Assembly: GCA_024196135.1 (NCBI GenBank)
Contig: JAMQCK010001095.1
Span: forward strand, 1-12,123
Reading direction: 5' to 3'
From: Pleurotus ostreatus/Saccharomyces cerevisiae fusant
Taxonomy: Eukaryota > Opisthokonta
Length of the DNA stretch: 12,123 nt
Position numbers and translations under genes: made by a program
The notes under the pieces: generated by a model
The model's database searches: none
Told to the model about the DNA's origin: nothing
What the model saw: only the letters and a program-made list of their open reading frames with translations
Shown: piece after piece, positions 7,294 to 12,123 of the stretch
Layout of the letters: every line of letters begins with the position of its first letter
How positions within the stretch are numbered: position 1 is the stretch's first letter

Positions 7294-8232
7294 GTGACAG
7301 GCTGGTCGAACCGCTGGACATACAAGTTCCCCAGTACGCATGGCCGCCTGCCAGTCGCCTCGCCGTTACCGACCCGGTCCCCCACGATTCGCCGTAACGC
7401 CAGCGCGCAGTGGCCGTTCGAGCTGCTGCTACGTGCGGTTGATGAGGAAGCGGACGCGCTACTATCTGCAGGATCAGACTTTTTGCGTGGGATATCGATT
7501 GTCGAGACGACCTGGGATCTCTTGCGAAGCTGTACCATGTCGGAAGCCCAGCAGACGATCGCGGCACGCGCTCCGTTGACTTTCGCGGTCGTGAGCACGA
7601 TTGCCCCCAACAAAACCTCCCGCAAGCGCGTAGAAGCCGCCGCAGCCACAGCAGCAGCGGAAGCGATGGCGAACTCTGCAGACGAGCTTAGTTCGAGTGA
7701 TGAGGACGATACTTCTTCGGCCGATCTCAAGGAGGAAGCAGGTCCATCGGACGGGCGCAAGCGACGTGCCCCTGCTTTGGGGGCTCCCAAAAGTACCTAG
7801 CGCGATTCATGGCTGGTGAGTCCTCGTGGAATTCAGTAGTCATAGCTTGCTCACGCTCTGTGCAGGAATGCACCATTGCTATATTGCTACTACGCTCTCG
7901 TAATAGTATACGATCTGCCTTGCCATAGCAATGGCCGTCTTCTGCTTCTCGTGGGGTGCTCATAAAGATCTGGTCGCAGTCCTTTGTCATCTTGGGCTCA
8001 TGACTTCGTACTCGACAATCCATTCTCGAAAGGCTCGCGCAGGACAAACTGAAGCATCCACGCGCAGGACGCTCGCGCCGTCCCTCTCCGTCATCTACGA
8101 CATTCTCAACAAGATGCGCTGCGCTCAGCAATCTACTTCGACTAACCATGATGAGATGCGTTGCGGTACCGCAGGGTCTGTCGTCGAGCTGGTTGAGGTA
8201 GAGGAGGGAAGCCTGCATAAAGGTTCGAAGGC
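7294..8232 (+). pseudogene. DUF6589-like family gene, frameshifted and truncated
   Basis: The frame to 7800 includes GISIVETTWDLLRSCTMSEA and APLTFAVVSTIAPNKTSRKR, then an Ala-rich and an acidic Ser-rich linker, and stops at 7798-7800. A spliceable intron follows (7816-7864, CTG|GTGAGTCC to TGTGCAG). The next exon begins ECTIAILLLRSRN, shifts frame near 7915, and continues as AMAVFCFSWGAHKDLV, then GLMTSYSTIHS at 7994-8026. It shifts to LERLAQDKLKHPRA (about 8028-8070), then returns at VIYDILNKM (8090-8116) and GTAGSVVELVEVEEGSL (to 8215). This succession matches the usual order in fungal DUF6589 proteins: a GLS.SY.TIH-type block, a YDNIN-type block and a SGT block. The large C-terminal part is missing. 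One internal stop and at least three frame changes make it a pseudogene. An extra open frame at 7104-7397 may be its 5' part. The family's function is unknown. Confidence 0.6.
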
Positions 8233-8239
8233 GCGACCA

Positions 8240-8684
8240 CCTCAAATCCGCCTGCTCCCGGCCTTCCCCTTTCAAATCTCGTGGGCCAGTGCCCTCATCT
8301 CCTTCTCCTTCCATGACCTATACGCGCGAACGCGCCGCCCTTTTTTCTCTGCAGGACCTACGCACCAATGCGCCCTCCTTCCTCTTCCTTCAAGAAGTAC
8401 GCGCCAGGCGCCCTCCTCCTCCTTCCCGCCTGCGATACTGCGCCAAAGCGCCCGTTACCTTCTTCAACCACCGCGCCGACTCGCTTCCCTCTTCCTTCAA
8501 GCACCACGCTTTCTCCGTGCCTCCTCCTTCCCCTGCAAGATTTATGGGCCAACTTGCTTCCTCCTTCCTCCATCTGCGAGATTTAGGCGCCAATCCGCTT
8601 TTTACCACTCCTCCTGCAATATTATGCGCCATCTCGCTTCCTTCTCCCTAATCTCATAAGACCTTTGTGCCAATGCGTCCTCCT
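8240..8684. repeat. decayed pyrimidine-rich minisatellite, period about 40 bp
   Basis: Degenerate units can be marked at 8311, 8351, 8394, 8432, 8470, 8501, 8535, 8576, 8616 and 8655, with earlier remnants from about 8240. Each has a GC(A/G)AGAT- or GACCTA-like start, then a GCGCCAA-like core, then CGCTTCCTCC-type pyrimidines. Unit lengths are about 30-43 bp. The strand bias (C and T on plus) keeps several frames open on both strands, producing spurious Pro/Ser/Leu-rich and Arg/Gly-rich frames. It begins where homology to the DUF6589-like gene ends. Confidence 0.65.
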
Positions 8685-8986
8685 GCAGCGGCCCCCTCGC
8701 ACAAGTTGTCGCACACAACCTTCGCTCATGCCTCCCAAGCTCGATGTTCAACCGTGACAGGGGCGTTATCATGTGACATAACACGTGGGTCGCATCTATG
8801 CAACGCCCGATGGGAACCAATCGTTTCTCAGGCAGGCTTCGGGCGCTCCTTCCTTGCTCCCGCCTCGACAGCTACTCTGTCGTACTCTCACTCCGGCTCT
8901 CATCTTTTCATCACCTACCTCAACAATGATGGCACTCTCTACCCTTGTGTATGTGTGCATGACCTCGATCCGTAGCGATTCGACTG
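8685..8986 (+). promoter_or_regulatory. likely promoter and leader of the F-box gene
   Basis: This 300-bp gap contains CACGTG at 8782-8787, CATGTGACATAACACGTG as a near-palindromic context (8770-8787), and a CCAAT box at 8817-8821, about 170 bases before the ATG. A pyrimidine-rich stretch precedes 8930. These are common fungal upstream elements, but none is proven here. Confidence 0.35.
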
Positions 8987-10743
8987 ATGGATGTGCACAG
9001 TTCTGCGATCCCGCATGAGATCCTCACAAAGATCGTGCAGTCGATCGTCGAAGACTCCAACTACCAGATCACCGACATGGAAAGACGTTCTGACATGGAC
9101 CTTCCCGATGATTGGTCCGGTGAGGATGGTGATCTCGAGGATTCTGCGCGGGCAATCGTCCTGTGTCCGCCGGCCTTCATTGACACCCTCGGGTGAGTAC
9201 TGCCATAGCGTGTGACATGAATTGGTACTGGTACTACTCATCATAGTTTTCGACAGGCGTGTCGGTCCTGGCGGGAAGCAGCAAAAGATGTCAAAATAAA
9301 AGCCTTCACCGTCATAGTCGGTTGTTGGTGTGCATCCGCTGAATCAGCGTTATCTCAGGCGAAAGATATAGGTGCTAAGAGCATCATCATCGACACTCGC
9401 GCAGACAGGTACAGCCTCATTCACGAGAATGACGAAGACAGACCAGACCTTGTGGCGGCTGAGGCGGAAACGATGAAAAGAATTTTTGCTCTCTCGCATC
9501 AATGGCAAACAGTCACGCTGCTATTGGCCTACGTACCTCAACTTCCCCCCTCACTCGTTCCTATCCCCTCGAACCCCGTCTTATCCTCGTTGGATATCTC
9601 GCTCCGAAACTCGTTCAGCGTGCGAGCCAGATGGCCAGATTCCGTGAGTAGGCCAGCATTTACCTATATGTGCACTGTACTGACGTGCATAAGGTTCCGT
9701 TAACCGCTCTACTAAGGTGCATGGACCTTCGCGCGGTGCAGACCTTCATTATCAGGAAGGGGGGCGCGCTCGGCGACTCGGAAGAAAAACTTATCGACGA
9801 CGCTATCGGAATATTTCCCTCCACAACAACCTTCGGGCTGGATGTATATCGTCTGCGCCGTCATGTGCTGTATCCATACTTTGCCTGCTCTGGATTCCAG
9901 ACGGCGAAGGTATGGGACAGAGAGGAGGATTGCCTCTCGCCTGCCGAGGAGAGGGCAGCAATCGAGGTGGATACGAAGATGGCCCAGTCACTCCTACGCA
10001 GCAGCACCTTGACTACCTTGGACGACACACAGGATCTCTCCATCAAATCGTGCCCGAGCGTCCTATGGCCCTCTCTTCGTCGCATCTCAGCGCCGCTGCT
10101 GACTGCACTCCACCTCTATGGCCCAGACGTCCTCAGTGTGCGCCGGCTCCCGCCAACCGCCAGCCTCGTTTGGGTGACGCATGTTCCTGCCCTGCGGGAC
10201 TTGGAGCTCCACAGTGTTGGCCTAGATGAACGCAGCCTCATACAGCTTCTCGCCGGTGTCGCGGCTGTTGAACGCTTAGAGATAACCCAGCATCCATGTG
10301 TCCAATGGACCCACAACAGTAACCAGTCTGTCGTCCCGGGCCCGCCCCACCACTGTCATCCAATTGGCGCCGAGGTGTGCGCTAGCCTTGCTATAGGTGG
10401 CCTTCTGCCCAACGCCCAATTCATCAGGTTCGGCGAGGGGAGCTGGGCTGAAGAGAATTTAGCGGAGCTGCAGAATCTGGTGGAAGCTCGTGGGCAGCAT
10501 CTCCGCTCAACGGGATTCGGTCATTCCAGCGCTATCCGTCTTCGTGTCAGCAGCAGCAGGTGCTCGCGGCATCAAAAAGAGGACAGGTACATTGGCATCA
10601 GGGATATCCTCGGTGACGAGGTATGGGAGCCACATCCAGGACACGGACCATGGATCTACTGTACCTTATGTGTGGCTCAGACCCCAGCTCTTGTTCTTGA
10701 CAAAACCTATATTGCTGACCTACGTACTGCACATATGTTCTGA
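8987..10743 (+). CDS. F-box-like protein, three exons
   Basis: Exons 8987-9192, 9247-9643 and 9694-10743 join in phase to about 550 residues. An in-frame TGA lies 24 bases before the chosen ATG. Residues about 5-20 (SSAIPHEILTKIVQSIVED) form the first helix of an F-box. After an acidic insert, intron 1 (54 nt, GTGAGTACTG to CATAG) splits the box just before FRQACRSWREAAKDVK, the usual C-terminal helix. The middle contains HQWQTVTLLLAYVPQLP, typical of the region after the box. The long third exon has leucine-rich-repeat-like steps, for example LRDLELHSVGLDERSLIQLL near 10194-10253. Intron 2 (50 nt) ends in AAG, supported by the branch-like ACTGAC before it. F-box proteins recruit substrates to SCF ubiquitin ligases through Skp1; the substrate is unknown. 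The tail after about 10500 is less typical. A and T-rich sequence after the stop may carry the poly(A) signal. Confidence 0.75.
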
Positions 10744-11008
10744 ACACTACTAAATCTTCGAATACAATGAATATGTACTTCTTGACATAAGGTACCTTGG
10801 CTAAATCAGCTCCCCTCGATGTTGTACAAGGCCAGGACACTTATCTCATTAGCTAGTGTAATCTGGACACAGATCCAACCTATCGTCCAATCTGAACTCA
10901 TTACTGTACGTGACAAGTCAAGCTTTCCGGGGCCGCACGAGCAGCCTGTACAGTCCAAACAACAGGTCATTGGATGCGGGGGGACTTTGCAGGGCGCGAG
11001 GTTGCTGA
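10744..11008. other. stretch after the F-box gene
   Basis: No gene is supported. A plus-strand frame at 10819-11022 is open but has no domain. A minus-strand Cys-rich frame (10806-11147) overlaps the better plus-strand exon that follows. Possible 5' exons of that exon's gene could lie here. Confidence 0.4.
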
Positions 11009-11191
11009 CGATCCCTGCATGATCACGTCTACAATTACCACATCCTAGAAGCTGCAAAGGTGGTCGCTCAGGTTCGCGAGAGGCGCACATGCAAAGACGA
11101 CGTGGATAGCGTCCTCCGCCTCGTCCTCGGAGAAGCGGCAGGGTCACGCAATGTTCCTCCCCTAGACGAACACGAGCGCGGTAAGCTGTAA
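11009..11191 (+). CDS. isolated coding-like exon of unknown family
   Basis: This is an open frame between TGA (11006-11008) and TAA (11189-11191) with no internal ATG. It encodes an amphipathic charged stretch with HVYNYHILEAAKVVAQVRER, then KDDVDSVLRLVLGEAAGSRN, then PPLDEHERG. Third positions are C/G-biased, as in the F-box and DUF262 genes. The sequence ends at a good donor, GCG|GTAAGCTG at 11181, so it reads best as an internal exon of a plus-strand gene or gene relic. The acceptor is not certain; CCTAG near 11048 or one upstream of 11009 are options. I do not recognise the family, and no adjoining exon is found. Confidence 0.35.
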   Translation, partial: RSLHDHVYNYHILEAAKVVAQVRERRTCKDDVDSVLRLVLGEAAGSRNVPPLDEHERGKL

Positions 11192-11479
11192 CGGCGACCA
11201 GTGGGAGATCGACGTAGGAGTTGATACGTTGGCCTCGACCGATACAATTTGAACCGTGTCGAGAGGGTGCAGAGATACAAATGACAACAGGAGGCTAAAA
11301 GCGGGCTCGTATCGGGCAACGCGAAGATTGTATCGTTGAAAGGTGCAAGGCACGCAGGGAGTGAAGGGGATCCATGTACAAACACATCTGTCCGTCGAGT
11401 GAGCAAACGAACAAGCACATACTCCGGACATCGCACCTCTCTGCCTTCTGTATCGTCGCTCAGCTCAGCGCTTCCTGAG
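11192..11479. other. stretch between the isolated exon and R3
   Basis: I see no gene I can support. The long minus-strand frame (11502-11068) crosses it but has no family features and overlaps the plus-strand exon. Confidence 0.4.
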
Positions 11480-12123
11480 TCCTTCCCCCTGTCTTCCTCC
11501 ATCTTTCTGCGCGCCTGAACCTATCGCTTCAGTCCGCATGGGAGGACGTCCAACCGGCAAGCAATGAACAACTTGCTATCCGCCCGTTTGTCGACCATGC
11601 CCATCGGAATGACAGACATGCAGCGCTTGAACTCAGCCGCCCCGTCAATCTCCTTCCCCTTCTTGAGCTCCAGATCAGCCCCGAGTCCTCTTCCGGGCGT
11701 AGCAAGGTGAGCGCACCGTACCCAGCCTGAGGTCCCCGTCCGCCCTCGCCGCGCGTCCCCGCTAGCTTCGAGCGCCCTGCGGCGGGTGGAGAGCCGTCGC
11801 GCAGACGAGGGACGGGGTAGATGGCTGCAAGTGAAGTTGTGGGACGAGGAGAAGCGACGAGACCACGGCGACGAAGAGCGGGCTGGCAAATGACTGTCAG
11901 CCGTGCTTGGCTTGGCGAGCGTCGAACGGGTACTCACCTGCTGCGGACCCTTGGGGACGGACATGCTGGTGCAGCATCCCTTCCCTTCATGGCGGCGCCG
12001 AGGGTCGCGCTCCCTCTCGGCGGACGCGCCGGGCCCGCGCCTGGACGAGCCCAAGTCCGTACGGACTCGCCGCCAACGAGCGACGAGCCTGCACCCGTCA
12101 GCTCATCAGAGGTTGGAGTAGGG
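11480..12123 (-). CDS. family A gene copy R3, most GC-rich and least decayed, cut by the window edge
   Basis: On the minus strand from 12123, the sequence reads RTDLGSSRRGPGASAERE, then a 55-nt intron (11937-11883: CAG|GTGAGTACC to TTTGCCAG, with GCTGACAG). The next exon stays open in a frame reading ARSSSPWSRRF, SARRLSTRRRALEASGDARR, ADLELKKGKEIDGAAEFKRC and on to a TAG at 11521-11523. Unspliced, an ATG at 12054 gives 177 residues. With splicing, the frame before the intron that joins in phase has a late ATG (about 11983), so the start is unsettled. The exon end is identical to copy L over 74 bases. Weak similarity to L continues to about 11480. The product is basic, Arg/Ser-rich and unrecognised. 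It could be the live parent of R1 and R2 or another pseudogene. Confidence 0.4.
11573..11646 (-). repeat. 74-bp perfect inverted match to bases 1-74
   Basis: The reverse complement of this segment equals bases 1-74 without a mismatch. The two ends of the window therefore carry an exact inverted repeat about 11.5 kb apart. The match may be longer, because its other end is cut by the window start. Confidence 0.95.
11883..11937 (-). other. 55-nt intron of family A, copy R3
   Basis: It has the same length and place as in R1 and R2. The donor GTGAGTACC, the branch-like GGCTGACAG and a CCAG acceptor are kept, although the surrounding sequence differs at about a third of positions by eye. Confidence 0.7.

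Noticed and set aside
7257..7790. 177-residue minus-strand open frame
   Set aside because: It lies antisense to the DUF6589-like coding frame, is Ala/Ser/Arg-rich, and has no independent signal; it is a shadow of the plus-strand codon bias.
7727..8314. 195-residue minus-strand open frame
   Set aside because: It is antisense to the plus-strand frames that carry the DUF6589-type motifs, and no domain is recognised.
8289..8659. Several overlapping long frames on both strands
   Set aside because: They come from the pyrimidine-rich minisatellite; every frame is low-complexity (Pro/Ser/Leu or Arg/Gly).
10806..11147. Cys-rich minus-strand open frame that could suggest a zinc-binding protein
   Set aside because: The cysteines have no regular spacing, and the frame is antisense to a better plus-strand exon.
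1..12123. tRNA, rRNA or CRISPR array
   Set aside because: No tRNA-like arms with a T-loop motif, no ribosomal RNA signature, and no regularly spaced identical repeats were seen.

Overview
The window looks like nuclear DNA of a filamentous basidiomycete, probably an Agaricomycete. Genes are split by short introns of about 50 bases that start GTGAGT or GTA/GTG and end in CAG or TAG. GC content is moderately high, and the recognisable families (a stand-alone DUF262 protein, a DUF6589-like protein, a divergent F-box protein) are typical multi-copy accessory families of mushroom-forming fungi. This assignment is an inference from gene style; no taxonomic marker is present.

Layout, left to right. 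Bases 1-320 hold the 3' part of a family here called A (plus strand, cut by the window edge). A possible two-exon mini-gene (319-505) and a possible two-exon coiled-coil gene (885-1219) follow, then a poorly coding stretch with a run of 14 G. A second family A copy, R1 (1978-2519, plus strand), and a third, R2 (5573-6116, minus strand), form a pair of ~543-bp inverted repeats. Between them sits the best-supported accessory gene, a seven-exon DUF262 (GmrSD N-terminal-like) gene at 3329-4758. To the right are a proline/serine-rich minus-strand stretch (6090-6350), a frameshifted DUF6589-like pseudogene (about 7294-8232), a decayed pyrimidine-rich minisatellite (about 8240-8684), an intact-looking three-exon F-box gene (8987-10743), an isolated plus-strand exon (11009-11191), and a fourth family A copy, R3 (about 11480-12123, minus strand), cut by the right edge.

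The four family A copies point inward (+,+,-,-), giving nested inverted repeats around the DUF262 gene. R1, R2 and R3 share one 55-nt intron in the same place, so they come from a spliced gene and not from an anonymous repeat. R1 and R2 share a TGG-to-TAG stop and many C-to-T/G-to-A changes relative to R3, so their common ancestor was already decaying. In R2 the central ~168 bp is flipped relative to its arms, whereas R1 and R3 are collinear.

Nothing here forms an operon-like system. The window reads as a repeat-rich accessory region in which a DUF262 gene, possibly newly damaged at one exon junction, is bracketed by inverted copies of a decayed gene family, next to a dead DUF6589-type gene and a fast-evolving F-box gene.
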